A DNA stretch of 39,573 nt from Deltaproteobacteria bacterium. Its GTDB lineage: Bacteria; Desulfobacterota; Dissulfuribacteria; Dissulfuribacterales; UBA3076. This document shows, piece after piece, positions 10,074 through 20,058 of the stretch (positions within the stretch are counted from its first letter, which is position 1; the number at the start of each line of letters is the position of its first letter). Position numbers and translations under genes: made by a program. The DNA is taken from positions 1-39,573 of the forward strand of contig JALTHG010000009.1 in NCBI GenBank assembly GCA_027004715.1. Direction: 5' to 3'. The notes under the pieces were generated by a model. It searched no databases. It saw only the letters and a list, made by a program, of their open reading frames with translations, and was not told the DNA's origin.

Positions 10074-11568
10074 TACTACATTGAGGGATGGCGAGCAGTC
10101 ACCAGGGGTGTCCCTGAACGTAGAAGAGAAGCTCCAGATAGGGAGGCAGCTGGAGAAACTCGGCGTAGATGTAATCGAGGCCGGATTCCCGGTTGCCTCT
10201 CCTGGAGACTTTGAGGGGGTACGGCGCCTTGCCAGAGAGATCAGAGGCGTAGAGATCGCTGCCCTTGCCCGTGCCAGGGAGAAAGACATCAATATTGCCT
10301 GGGAGGCTATAAAAGAGGGAGAAAATCCCAGGATACACACCTTTATTGCCACCTCAGATATACATCTCAGATATAAGTTGAAAAAGACCAGGGATCAGGT
10401 ACTGGACATGGCCTGTGCTGCAGTCAGATATGCCTCAAGGTACACTGGCAATGTAGAGTTTTCTGCAGAGGATGCAAGCAGAAGTGATCTAGATTTTGTC
10501 TGCAAGGTCTTTGAGGGAGTGATAGATGCTGGAGCCACTACGGTCAATTTCCCTGATACAGTGGGCTATGCAATACCCTGGGACTTTGGCAGGATGATTC
10601 GCTATATTGAGGATCATGTCCCCAATATCCATAAGGCAGTATTGAGTGTACACTGTCACAATGACCTTGGACTGGCCACAGCAAATGCCATTGAGGCCAT
10701 AAAGCAGGGGGCAAGGCAGGTAGAGTGTACAGTAAACGGCATAGGCGAAAGGGCAGGGAATTCTGCCCTGGAGGAGGTAGTTATGGCCATACATACCAGA
10801 CAGGACCTCCTTCCATATCAGACAGGGATCTCTACCAGATATATAGTGAGTACCAGTCGAATGATCAGCCTCCTTACTGGAATGGCAGTCCAGGCAAATA
10901 AGGCCATAGTCGGTGGCAATGCCTTTGCGCACGAGTCTGGTATCCACCAGGATGGGCTCTTAAAGGAGCGGAGTACCTATGAGATTATAGATCCAAAAGA
11001 TATAGGTCTCAGTCAAGGGCTCCTGGTCCTGGGCAAGCACTCTGGAAGACATGCCCTGAAGGCAAAGCTGGAGGACCTGGGTTACCGACTTAGCGATGAA
11101 GAGATTGATCGGGTATTTGTGAGTTTTAAGGCCATTGCAGACAAGAAGAGGGAGGTCTATCCAGAGGACCTTGAGGCATTGGTGGCTGAACAGGTACTCA
11201 GGATCCCAGATCGTTATCGTCTTGTCTACCTGCATGTTGCCGGGGGAAGCGGTATCAGACCTACTGCAACAGTAGGGGTGGAGATAGACGGGGAAGAGGC
11301 CCATGAGGTAAGTATGGGTGCAGGTCCCATAGATGCTGCCTTTAAGGCAGTGGCAAAGCTCGTAAAGACCCATAGTCGGCTACTGCGTTTTGCCGTGAAT
11401 TCCATTACAGGGGGTACAGATGCACTTGGAGAGGTCACTGTGCGTCTTGAGGAAGATGGACATGTGGTCACAGGCCAGGGGGCCGATCCAGATATCATCA
11501 CTGCCAGCGTAAAGGCCTATCTGAATGCACTGAACCGCCTCTACTATATAGAAAGTGTGGGGAGGTAA
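10051..11568 (+). CDS. leuA: 2-isopropylmalate synthase
   Basis: 505 aa; [55 protein letters not shown]. Confidence 0.96.
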   Translation: [505 protein letters not shown]

Positions 11569-11591
11569 ACGTTACTATAAGATACTGTAAT

Positions 11592-12857
11592 ATGAGAAAA
11601 TCAATGACCATAGCGGAAAAGATTCTGGCTGCCCATAGTGGTCTGGATAGCGTTGAGCCAGGTCAACTGTTAGAAGTAGATGTAGACTTTGCCTTTGGTA
11701 ATGACATCACGGCACCTATTGCCATAAAGGTCCTCAGGGAGGCAGGGGTATCTGCTGTATTTGACAGAGAGAGGATTGGCCTGGTGGCAGACCACTTTGT
11801 CCCCAATAAAGATATCTTGAGTGCAGAACAGGCCAGGATGCTCAGGGATTTTGCCACAGAGTATGGCATAGTACACCACTATGATGGTGGAGAGTCTGGA
11901 GTAGAGCACGTCTTGTTACCTGAGAAGGGGCTTGTGCTCCCAGGAGATGTAGTCATAGGGGCAGACAGCCATACATGTACCCATGGTGCCCTGGGGGCGT
12001 TTGCTACAGGCGTTGGGAGTTCTGACCTGGCTGCCACCATGATGAGTGGGAAGACCTGGTTCAAGGTGCCAGAGTCTATAAAGTTTGTATATAATGGGAG
12101 ACTTAGGCCCTGGGTCACTGGCAAAGACCTGATACTCTATACTATAGGTGATATCGGTGTAGACGGGGCCCTGTACATGGCCATGGAGTTTACAGGCCCT
12201 GTGATTGATTCCCTGTCCATGGCAGAGAGATTTACTATGTCCAATATGGCCATTGAGGCAGGCGGCAAGGTAGGGATTATTGATCCAGATAATACCACTA
12301 TGGAATATATAACTGGCCGGGCGAGCAGGGATTTTACACCATATCACAGCGATAGGGATGCCCATTATGCCAGGGTGATTGAGTATGACTGTAGTCAGAT
12401 AGAACCCCAGGTGGCATTTCCACACCTGCCTGAAAATACCAGGCCCATCTCAGAGGTAGGGAATGTACCTCTGGAACAGGTAGTGATAGGCTCATGTACA
12501 AATGGTCGAGTAGAGGACCTGGCCCTGGCTGCAGAGGTCATATCAGGGCGGCATGTGGCAAGAGGCCTGAGATTGATAGTCCTTCCTGCTACTCCCTCAG
12601 TATATCGCCATGCCATGGAGGAGGGCTATCTCCTGACTCTTTTAGACGCAGGTGCGGTGATAGGTCCGCCTACCTGTGGCCCCTGCCTTGGAGGGCACAT
12701 GGGGGTCCTTGCCGCTGGAGAGCGGGCACTCTCCACTACAAACAGGAATTTTGTCGGCAGGATGGGACATCCAGAGAGTGAGGTATATCTGGCGAATCCA
12801 GCCATAGCTGCAGCCAGTGCGGTCTTGGGTCGGATAGGGAGCCCTGATGAGCTCTAG
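11592..12857 (+). CDS. leuC: 3-isopropylmalate dehydratase large subunit
   Basis: 421 aa aconitase family; GADSHTCTHGALGAFATGVGSSDLA, IGSCTNGRVEDL, GPPTCGPCLGGHMG Fe-S cysteines. Confidence 0.95.
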   Translation: MRKSMTIAEKILAAHSGLDSVEPGQLLEVDVDFAFGNDITAPIAIKVLREAGVSAVFDRERIGLVADHFVPNKDILSAEQARMLRDFATEYGIVHHYDGGESGVEHVLLPEKGLVLPGDVVIGADSHTCTHGALGAFATGVGSSDLAATMMSGKTWFKVPESIKFVYNGRLRPWVTGKDLILYTIGDIGVDGALYMAMEFTGPVIDSLSMAERFTMSNMAIEAGGKVGIIDPDNTTMEYITGRASRDFTPYHSDRDAHYARVIEYDCSQIEPQVAFPHLPENTRPISEVGNVPLEQVVIGSCTNGRVEDLALAAEVISGRHVARGLRLIVLPATPSVYRHAMEEGYLLTLLDAGAVIGPPTCGPCLGGHMGVLAAGERALSTTNRNFVGRMGHPESEVYLANPAIAAASAVLGRIGSPDEL

Positions 12858-12869
12858 GAGATAAGGCAC

Positions 12870-13370
12870 ATGAAGATAAAGGGAAGAGTCTGGAAGTTTG
12901 GAGAGAATATAAATACCGATGTGATCATCCCTGCCAGGTATCTCAATACCTCAGAGCCGGCAGAACTTGCCAGACACTGCATGGAGGATGCAGATCCTGA
13001 ATTCTCTCAGAGGGTAGAGCCAGGGGACATTATAGTTGCAGGAAGGAATTTTGGTTGTGGTTCTTCCAGAGAACATGCCCCTATAGCCCTCAAGGCAGCA
13101 GGCATTGGCTGTATTATAGCCCCAAGTTTTGCCCGCATCTTTTATCGCAATGCATTTAATATGGGCCTTCCCATATTTGAGTGCAAAGATGCGGCCAGTG
13201 GCATCAGAGAGGGCGATATAATAGAGATAGATGCAGATAGCGGCAAGATATTTGACCTGACTACAGGTGACACCTTTGAGGCCCAGCCTATACCTCCATT
13301 CATGCAGGAGCTGATCTCAGACGGTGGCCTGATTCCACATGTGCTTAAGAGGCTGGATCTCAGGGCCTAA
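12870..13370 (+). CDS. leuD: 3-isopropylmalate dehydratase small subunit
   Basis: 166 aa swivel domain; [37 protein letters not shown]. Confidence 0.95.
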   Translation: MKIKGRVWKFGENINTDVIIPARYLNTSEPAELARHCMEDADPEFSQRVEPGDIIVAGRNFGCGSSREHAPIALKAAGIGCIIAPSFARIFYRNAFNMGLPIFECKDAASGIREGDIIEIDADSGKIFDLTTGDTFEAQPIPPFMQELISDGGLIPHVLKRLDLRA

Positions 13371-13406
13371 TTTTTATACAATTTAAAAGATACATATCTA
13401 AAGACG

Positions 13407-14468
13407 ATGAATACATACAAGATTGCGGTGATTCCTGGAGACGGTACAGGCCCTGAGGTGATAGCCGAGGGGGTAAAGGTCCTTGAGAGTGCATCCAGGC
13501 GTTTTGGTTTTGGGCTTGATTTTACCTGGTATGACTATGGTGGAGAACGATATCTGCGGACAGGGGAGGTCCTTCCAGACGGTGCATTGGAAGAACTCAA
13601 ACAGTACAAGGCCATCTATCTTGGGGCCATTGGCAATCCAAAGGTAAAGCCAGGTATATTAGAGAAGGGCATACTCCTTGCTCTGCGTTTCGGCCTGGAC
13701 CAGTATATAAATCTCCGCCCAGTCATACTCTATCCTGGTGTAGATACACCCCTTAAGGATAAGGGGCCAGAAGACATAGACTTTGTGGTCGTGAGAGAAA
13801 ATACAGAAGGCCTCTATGCCGGTGCTGGAGGCATACTCAAGAAGGGTACTCTAGATGAAGTCGCCATCCAGGAGTCGATCAACACCAGAAAGGGGGTAGA
13901 GCGCTGTATCCGCTTTGCCTTTGATTACTGCAGACGTCGTAATAAGGGGAAGAAAGTGACTCTCTGCGGAAAGACTAATGTGCTTACATATGCCTTTGAC
14001 CTCTGGGAGCGCACTTTTTATGAAGTGGCCAGGGAGTATCCAGATATCACAACAGAGTATGCCCATGTAGATGCCACCTGCATGTGGATGGTCAAGAACC
14101 CTGCCTGCTTTGATGTAATAGTCACTGATAACCTGTTTGGAGATATCATTACAGACCTTGGGGCCATGATACAGGGGGGCATGGGTATTGCTGCAGGGGG
14201 AAATCTAAATCCTGAGGGCGTCTCTATGTTCGAGCCAATAGGTGGCTCTGCACCCAAATATACAGGTAAGGGGGTCATCAATCCCCTGGCCGCTATATGT
14301 GCAGGCCAGATGATGCTAGACTACCTGGGCGAGACTGAGGCCGCAAAGGCCGTTGAAGATGCAGTCAAGAAGACGGTCAGCCATGACCTCAAGAGTATGT
14401 CTGCAGGCAAGATGGGCCACACCACCTCTGAGGTAGGAGACCTGGTGGCTGGATATATAAGAGGATAA
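13407..14468 (+). CDS. leuB: 3-isopropylmalate dehydrogenase
   Basis: 353 aa isocitrate/isopropylmalate dehydrogenase family; IAVIPGDGTGPEVIAEGVKVLE, VVRENTEGLYAG; position after leuACD. Confidence 0.9.
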   Translation: MNTYKIAVIPGDGTGPEVIAEGVKVLESASRRFGFGLDFTWYDYGGERYLRTGEVLPDGALEELKQYKAIYLGAIGNPKVKPGILEKGILLALRFGLDQYINLRPVILYPGVDTPLKDKGPEDIDFVVVRENTEGLYAGAGGILKKGTLDEVAIQESINTRKGVERCIRFAFDYCRRRNKGKKVTLCGKTNVLTYAFDLWERTFYEVAREYPDITTEYAHVDATCMWMVKNPACFDVIVTDNLFGDIITDLGAMIQGGMGIAAGGNLNPEGVSMFEPIGGSAPKYTGKGVINPLAAICAGQMMLDYLGETEAAKAVEDAVKKTVSHDLKSMSAGKMGHTTSEVGDLVAGYIRG

Positions 14469-14504
14469 AGAATATCGTAGAGATATCCACATTGGAGAAG
14501 ATCT

Positions 14505-15524
14505 ATGGCGAGAGATTTTAGTGTGGCAGTAGTCGGTGCAACAGGGGCAGTGGGCCGGACCATGATAAGGGTCCTGGAGGAACGAGATTTCCCTGTGAGA
14601 GAAGTCCGTTTTTTGGCATCTGAGCGTTCTGAAGGAAAAGAACTCCTATTTAGAGGAGAAAAGATCTGTGTCCAGAGGCTTGACCATAACTCCTTTGATG
14701 GCGTAGATATAGCAATCTTTTCTGCAGGTGCAGAGAGGAGTCTCATCTTTGCCCCATCTGCTGCCAGGGCAGGTGCAGTGGTTGTAGACAACTCGAGTGC
14801 ATGGCGTATGGATCCAGAGGTCCCGTTGGTAGTGCCAGAGGTAAATCCCCATGCCATCTCTGGCTATAAGACAAAGGGCATTATCGCCAATCCCAACTGT
14901 TCCACTATCCAGATGGTGGTGGCACTAAAGCCCCTGTATGACTGTGCCAGGATCAGGCGTATAGTGGTATCCACCTATCAGGCCGTTTCAGGCAGTGGTC
15001 AAAAGGCCATCACTGAGCTAGAAGAACAGGTAAGGGCCTGGGTCGATGGCAGGTCCTCAGAGCCCAGGGTATATCCACATCAGATTGCCTTTAACTGTCT
15101 TCCTCAGATAGATATCTTTCAGGAAAATGGCTATACCAGGGAAGAGATGAAGATGGTAAATGAGACCAGAAAGATCATGGAGGACCCTGAAATCCGTGTT
15201 ACTGCAACTACAGTAAGGGTACCTGTGTTCTATAGCCACTCAGAGGCAGTCAATGTAGAGTTTGAGAAAAAGATCAGCGCCTCAGAGGCAAGAGAGCTCC
15301 TTTCTGCTGCGCCAGGCGTAAAGGTAGTAGATGATCCTCTCCACAGTATCTATCCGCTTGCCCTGGATGCTGCAGGACAGGATCTGGTCTTTGTGGGGAG
15401 GATACGCGAGGACATCTCTCAGGCCAATGGACTTGATCTCTGGGTAGTAGCTGACAATATCAGAAAAGGTGCGGCCACCAATGCCGTACAGATAGCAGAA
15501 GTCCTGGCAGAGAGATATCTATGA
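14505..15524 (+). CDS. asd: Aspartate-semialdehyde dehydrogenase
   Basis: 339 aa; VAVVGATGAVGRTMIRVLEERDFP, catalytic IANPNCSTIQMV. Confidence 0.96.
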   Translation: MARDFSVAVVGATGAVGRTMIRVLEERDFPVREVRFLASERSEGKELLFRGEKICVQRLDHNSFDGVDIAIFSAGAERSLIFAPSAARAGAVVVDNSSAWRMDPEVPLVVPEVNPHAISGYKTKGIIANPNCSTIQMVVALKPLYDCARIRRIVVSTYQAVSGSGQKAITELEEQVRAWVDGRSSEPRVYPHQIAFNCLPQIDIFQENGYTREEMKMVNETRKIMEDPEIRVTATTVRVPVFYSHSEAVNVEFEKKISASEARELLSAAPGVKVVDDPLHSIYPLALDAAGQDLVFVGRIREDISQANGLDLWVVADNIRKGAATNAVQIAEVLAERYL

Positions 15525-15587
15525 TCTATAACTGGCTAAATTCTGGTTTTTATTGAAGAGTTACAAATTTCTGAAAGGAGGTCTGTC

Positions 15588-16844
15588 ATGACAGGACAAT
15601 ATCCCAAAGACTTTGATAGGGCGCTGCAGATAGGACGACCACCCAATGTAGTTAAACTCTTCCCTAACTCAAGGGCCCTGCTGGTGAGTGGCAAGGTCAT
15701 TGATAGGGCAATGCGGGCCAAGGGTAAGGCAATGACAATAGCGGCCAATGGCAGGAGTTATATTATTATTCGTGGGGTGCTGGCTGCAGCGCAGAGGGCA
15801 AATGCAGCCATAATAATAGAGATAGCCAGGTCAGAAGGTGGTGCAAATCCCTACTGTGCCGTGGACTATTGGGATATAGCCAGGCAGGTCGATCAGGTCT
15901 GTAATGAGCTGGGGATCACTGTCCCTATAGCAATTCATGCCGATCACTATGGCATCAAGAAGGTAGAGGATATCGAACCGGCAAAGACAGAGATCCCTAC
16001 CCTCTTTGAGTCAGGCATGACTTCTATAGCTATTGATGCATCGCATCTCCCAGATGACAGGAATCTCCTTGCCAATCTGGAGCTTGCCCCATACATCCCT
16101 AAGTGGGCAGGTCTGGAGACAGAGGTAGGTGAGATCAAGGGAAAGGAAGGGCTCTCGACTCCAGGGGAGGCCTTGTTCCTCATCCAGGGTCTCAATGCAC
16201 ATGACGTCTTTCCGGACTGGATAGCACTCAACAACGGTTCTACACATGGTATTGAGGAGAGTGATCTTGGAATACAGGTGGGCCTGACGGCAGAGATCCA
16301 CCAGGCCCTGAGCAGATATGAGGTCTCAGGTGCACAGCACGGCACCTCTGGCAACAACTCTGACCGATTGCGTGAGATTGCGGCAAAGACCCATACTACC
16401 AAGGCCAATGTGGCTACTGCCCTACAGATGGTCTCCTGGGGCCTTGAGGTGAATGACTATGGCAATGCAGCTACAGACGAAGATGGAAATTTCATCAAGA
16501 TCTCAGGAGAGGGTGTGACAGAAGCACTGTGGGCAGAGATGCAGGCCTATGCAGAGTCTAAGGGCCTGAAGGGAGGAAATTTTAAGAAATTGAATCTTCC
16601 CTTTGAGAACAAGATACTCGGTCAGCCAAAAGAGATAAGAGAGAGGATGAGCAGGCGGGTAGAGGACTTTGTCTATAATCTCCTGGTCAATGTCTTTAAT
16701 GCCAGGGATACAGCTCCACTGGCCATAGATGCCATACTGACTGCAGGTTCATATGACCTGGGTCCCAAGGCCAGGAGGCTGGAAGACCCCTCAGATTGGA
16801 CTGAGGCAAAGATCATCGAGCGGGCACTGACTATTAACCAATAG
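15588..16844 (+). CDS. Class II fructose-bisphosphate aldolase family protein (long, divergent form)
   Basis: 418 aa; PIAIHADHYGIKKVED, ETEVGEIKGKEG, LNNGSTHG, QHGTSGNNSDRL resemble class II zinc aldolase blocks; strong RBS AAAGGAGG. Confidence 0.75.
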   Translation: MTGQYPKDFDRALQIGRPPNVVKLFPNSRALLVSGKVIDRAMRAKGKAMTIAANGRSYIIIRGVLAAAQRANAAIIIEIARSEGGANPYCAVDYWDIARQVDQVCNELGITVPIAIHADHYGIKKVEDIEPAKTEIPTLFESGMTSIAIDASHLPDDRNLLANLELAPYIPKWAGLETEVGEIKGKEGLSTPGEALFLIQGLNAHDVFPDWIALNNGSTHGIEESDLGIQVGLTAEIHQALSRYEVSGAQHGTSGNNSDRLREIAAKTHTTKANVATALQMVSWGLEVNDYGNAATDEDGNFIKISGEGVTEALWAEMQAYAESKGLKGGNFKKLNLPFENKILGQPKEIRERMSRRVEDFVYNLLVNVFNARDTAPLAIDAILTAGSYDLGPKARRLEDPSDWTEAKIIERALTINQ

Positions 16845-16853
16845 CCTTTATCA

Positions 16854-17501
16854 ATGCGGATTACCGGAGGTGTGCTACAGGGACACCACCTTATAAGTCC
16901 CAGGGGTCTCTCTCTGCGTCCTACCAGGGGTCTGGTGCGGGAGGCCCTCTTTCAGGTCCTGGCTGTCCAGATGGATATTCCATGGCAGTTGTGTCATGTT
17001 GTAGATCTATTTGCCGGCACGGGCCAGCTTGGGATAGAGGCCCTTTCCAGGGGGGCAAGAGATGTGGTCTTTGTGGATCGTTCCAGGTCATCCATTGACC
17101 TTATCAGGAGAAACCTCGAGATATGTGGTCTTATTGGGCATGCAACCTTGATCAGGGCAGAGATTGGGTCCAGGTCGAGGTCTCTCAGGCGTGTCCTCAG
17201 ATCTGGGCCCTTTGAATTGATACTGGCCGATCCGCCATATTCTCAGGGACTTGGCAGGGAGGTCCTGGACCTGGTATCTGAGGCCAGTCTTTTGTCCTGT
17301 GGAGGCTGGATGGTCATTGAGGAATTTAAGAAAGAGCCCCTTCCTTCCAGGGTGATTCCCAGACATATGGCCGGAGCAAAATTGTCCCTTCAGCTTGTGG
17401 AGAGTCGGAGATATGGTCAGACTGTACTGTGGTTTTACAGGTCAATAGATGATGTCATCAGATCACGGTCCCCGCATAGCTATATATCCAGGCACATTTG
17501 A
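16854..17501 (+). CDS. rsmD: 16S rRNA (guanine(966)-N(2))-methyltransferase
   Basis: 215 aa; MRITGGVLQGHHLISPRGLSLRPTRGLVREALFQVL, VDLFAGTGQLGIEALSRGA, ADPPYSQG. Confidence 0.92.
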   Translation: MRITGGVLQGHHLISPRGLSLRPTRGLVREALFQVLAVQMDIPWQLCHVVDLFAGTGQLGIEALSRGARDVVFVDRSRSSIDLIRRNLEICGLIGHATLIRAEIGSRSRSLRRVLRSGPFELILADPPYSQGLGREVLDLVSEASLLSCGGWMVIEEFKKEPLPSRVIPRHMAGAKLSLQLVESRRYGQTVLWFYRSIDDVIRSRSPHSYISRHI

Positions 17502-17958
17502 TCCAGTCACTAATGGCCATCTGGATCTTGTCAGGCGTGCGCTAAAGCTATTTGACAAAATAATAATTGCCATAGGCATCAACCCTGCCAAAAAGAGCCT
17601 GTTTAGTCTGGAAGAGCGTCTGGAGATGGTCCATGAGACCATAGGTATGAATGGAAGGATAGAGATAACCAGTTTTGACGGACTCCTGGTGGATCTTGCC
17701 GCCAGGTATGGGGCCTGTGCCATCTTGAGGGGCCTGAGGGCCGTATCTGACTTTGACTATGAACTCCAACGGGCCTTAATGAACCGCAAGCTGGACAAAA
17801 GGATAGAGACAGTATTCTTGATGACAGGATTCCGCTGGATATATATAAGCTCCAGTATAGTAAAAGAGGCAGCCCGTTTTGGTGGCAATCTTGAGGGACT
17901 GGTCCCACCGCTGGTAGAAGAGCGCCTGAAAAAGGCATTTGGGGTAACAGGGTCTTAA
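17449..17958 (+). CDS. coaD: Phosphopantetheine adenylyltransferase
   Basis: 169 aa; IAIYPGTFDPVTNGHLDLVRRALKLFD, ILRGLRAVSDFDYE, YISSSIVKEAARFGG; overlaps rsmD by about 50 nt. Confidence 0.95.
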   Translation: MMSSDHGPRIAIYPGTFDPVTNGHLDLVRRALKLFDKIIIAIGINPAKKSLFSLEERLEMVHETIGMNGRIEITSFDGLLVDLAARYGACAILRGLRAVSDFDYELQRALMNRKLDKRIETVFLMTGFRWIYISSSIVKEAARFGGNLEGLVPPLVEERLKKAFGVTGS

Positions 17959-18055
17959 TCACCTGCCTGAGTTTTATGGTGCACTATACAGCACCTCCTG
18001 CTAAGCACTGTCATACATCTTTTCATTATATGGCTGGTCCTTTGGGTACAGGGGA

Positions 18056-18118
18056 GTAACTGTTCATATCCCAGCGCAGTGGTCTAAACGGTTCAACAGA
18101 AGGGGGTTGAACAGTTAC
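18056..18118. repeat. Intergenic inverted-repeat element, copy B (upstream of rpsA)
   Basis: Perfect 11-bp inverted repeat GTAACTGTTCA (18056-18066) / TGAACAGTTAC (18108-18118), plus internal AACGGTTCAAC (18087-18097) / GTTGAACAGTT (18106-18116) sharing the right arm. Confidence 0.75.
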
Positions 18119-18217
18119 AATGGGTCTGCAGAGATTTCTTTATAGCTCTGGTTGTTGAATTTTGAGGATTGGGCTATTATAAAAAAATATTTCGTTCTTC
18201 TAGGGGGTCATTTTGTA

Positions 18218-20050
18218 ATGGAAAAAGTGGCGAGTGAGGCAACTCAGGAACAGAATTTAACTGCTACCTCTGATCAAGAGGTTGCACCTCTGCAGCTAAG
18301 TTCACAGACTGCAGGAGAAGAGGAGTCACCCAAAGAATCTGGAGATATGGGTCAGTTTGAAGACCTGTTTGAGCAGAGTCTTCGTGCCTTTCAGGAGGGA
18401 GAGATCCTCAAGGGTACTGTTGTGAGTATTGATAGAGAATTTGTTATGATTGATGTTGGATATAAGTCAGAGGGCCTGATCCCGGTCCGGGAATTCTGTA
18501 ACGAGGAGGGAGATGTAACTGTCTCTCCTGGAGACGTCGTAGAGGTATTGCTTGAGCGCTGGGACCCTGAGGGAGGGATGCTGAGGCTTTCTCACTCCAA
18601 GGCCCTGCGCCAGCAGGTATGGAAAGAGATCACAAAGGCCTTTGAAGAAGAGGTCCCTATCAAGGGGACCGTAGTCTCCAGGGTAAAGGGTGGCCTGTCA
18701 GTAAGAATAGGGGATCAAAAGGGTGGGGTGAATGCATTTTTGCCCTTTTCTCAGATCGATCTCAGACCGGTTCCTGACCCTGAAGACATGCTCAATCAGG
18801 TCATAGAGTGTTCTATCTTGAAGTGTAATCGACGTCGGGAGAATGTGGTAGTATCCCGTAGGACCCTTTTAGAAAAGGAGAGGGCCAAAAAGAGGAAGGA
18901 GACCCTGGCCTCCCTTGAAGAAGACCAGATCAGAGAGGGAGAAGTCAAAAATATTACAGACTATGGTATATTTGTGGACCTTGGAGGGATCGATGGGCTC
19001 CTCCATATAACCGATATGTCATGGGGGCATATAGAGCATCCGTCTAAACTCTTCAATGTAGGTGATAAAATTAAAGTAAAGGTCCTCACCTATGACCCTG
19101 AGACTGAAAAGGTCTCGCTGGGGATAAAGCAGCTTACAGAAGATCCTTGGCTGACTGTAGAAGAGAAATATCCAGTAGGAGAAAGAGTAAGGGGTAAGGT
19201 GGTCAGTCTGACAGATTATGGTGCCTTTGTTGAACTTGAGGAGGGCGTAGAGGGTCTGGTACATGTATCTGAGATGTCATGGACCAAGCGCATACATCAT
19301 CCCTCTCAGATGGTCAAGGTGGGTGATATTGTCGAGGCCGTGGTGCTCAAGGTGGACTCTAAGGCCAAGAGGATATCTTTAGGGCTAAAACAGACAGAGC
19401 CAAATCCCTGGGACCTGATAGAGGAACGTTATCCTGTCGGTACTGTAATAGAAGGAGCAGTGAAAAACGTCACTGACTTTGGTCTGTTTATAGGTATAGA
19501 GGAAGGGATCGATGGCCTTGTCCATATCTCAGACCTGTCCTGGAGTAAGAGGATCAAACATCCTGGTGAGCTCTATAAGAAGGGGGAAGTTATCCAGGCC
19601 GTAGTGCTCAATATTGACAAAGAGAAGGAACGTTTCTCTCTGGGCATCAAACAGCTCTATCCTGATCCCTGGAAGACAGTGCTTGAAAAATATCCAGTAG
19701 GTAGCAAGGTTACTGGCAGGGTGACAAATATCACAGACTTTGGGGTATTTGTCGAGATAGAGGAGGGAGTAGAGGGCCTGATACATATCTCTGAGCTAGG
19801 ACCTGGCAAGGTCAAGACACCAGCTGGGATGTTTCAGCTAGGAGAGGAGGTGACCGCAAAGGTCATCCATGTAGGTCCGCTGGAGAAGCGGATAGGGCTC
19901 TCTATAAAGAGGATATATCAGGATGAAGAGAAATCAAACTTTGAAGAGTATACGAATAATAACAGGGCCAGTACAACCTTTGGGAGTCTATTACAAGAGG
20001 AATTAGTACAGCAGAGTCATACCTATAAGGAAACCAAGGCCAAAAAATAG
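18218..20050 (+). CDS. rpsA: 30S ribosomal protein S1 (six S1 repeats)
   Basis: ATG at 18218 with AGGGGG upstream is more likely than the TTG at 18152 in the ORF track; repeated S1 domains (GVFVEIEEGVEGLIHISELG). Confidence 0.95.
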   Translation: MEKVASEATQEQNLTATSDQEVAPLQLSSQTAGEEESPKESGDMGQFEDLFEQSLRAFQEGEILKGTVVSIDREFVMIDVGYKSEGLIPVREFCNEEGDVTVSPGDVVEVLLERWDPEGGMLRLSHSKALRQQVWKEITKAFEEEVPIKGTVVSRVKGGLSVRIGDQKGGVNAFLPFSQIDLRPVPDPEDMLNQVIECSILKCNRRRENVVVSRRTLLEKERAKKRKETLASLEEDQIREGEVKNITDYGIFVDLGGIDGLLHITDMSWGHIEHPSKLFNVGDKIKVKVLTYDPETEKVSLGIKQLTEDPWLTVEEKYPVGERVRGKVVSLTDYGAFVELEEGVEGLVHVSEMSWTKRIHHPSQMVKVGDIVEAVVLKVDSKAKRISLGLKQTEPNPWDLIEERYPVGTVIEGAVKNVTDFGLFIGIEEGIDGLVHISDLSWSKRIKHPGELYKKGEVIQAVVLNIDKEKERFSLGIKQLYPDPWKTVLEKYPVGSKVTGRVTNITDFGVFVEIEEGVEGLIHISELGPGKVKTPAGMFQLGEEVTAKVIHVGPLEKRIGLSIKRIYQDEEKSNFEEYTNNNRASTTFGSLLQEELVQQSHTYKETKAKK

Positions 20051-20058
20051 GTGAAGTC

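Noticed and set aside
9606-10352. 248-aa reverse-strand ORF over pssA/leuA
   Set aside because: Antisense to two conserved genes; no RBS or domain support.
14321-14857. 178-aa reverse-strand ORF over leuB/asd junction
   Set aside because: Shadow ORF opposite conserved genes.
17977-17994. Hairpin GGTGC-ACTATACA-GCACC downstream of coaD as terminator
   Set aside because: Only a 5-bp stem and no T-tract; not distinguishable from chance.
18152-18217. N-terminal 22-aa extension of S1 (MLNFEDWAIIKKYFVLLGGHFV)
   Set aside because: TTG start without RBS; ATG at 18218 has AGGGGG upstream and begins an S1-like N-terminus.
18900-19900. Internal near-repeats within rpsA
   Set aside because: Explained by the tandem S1 domains of ribosomal protein S1, not a DNA repeat.
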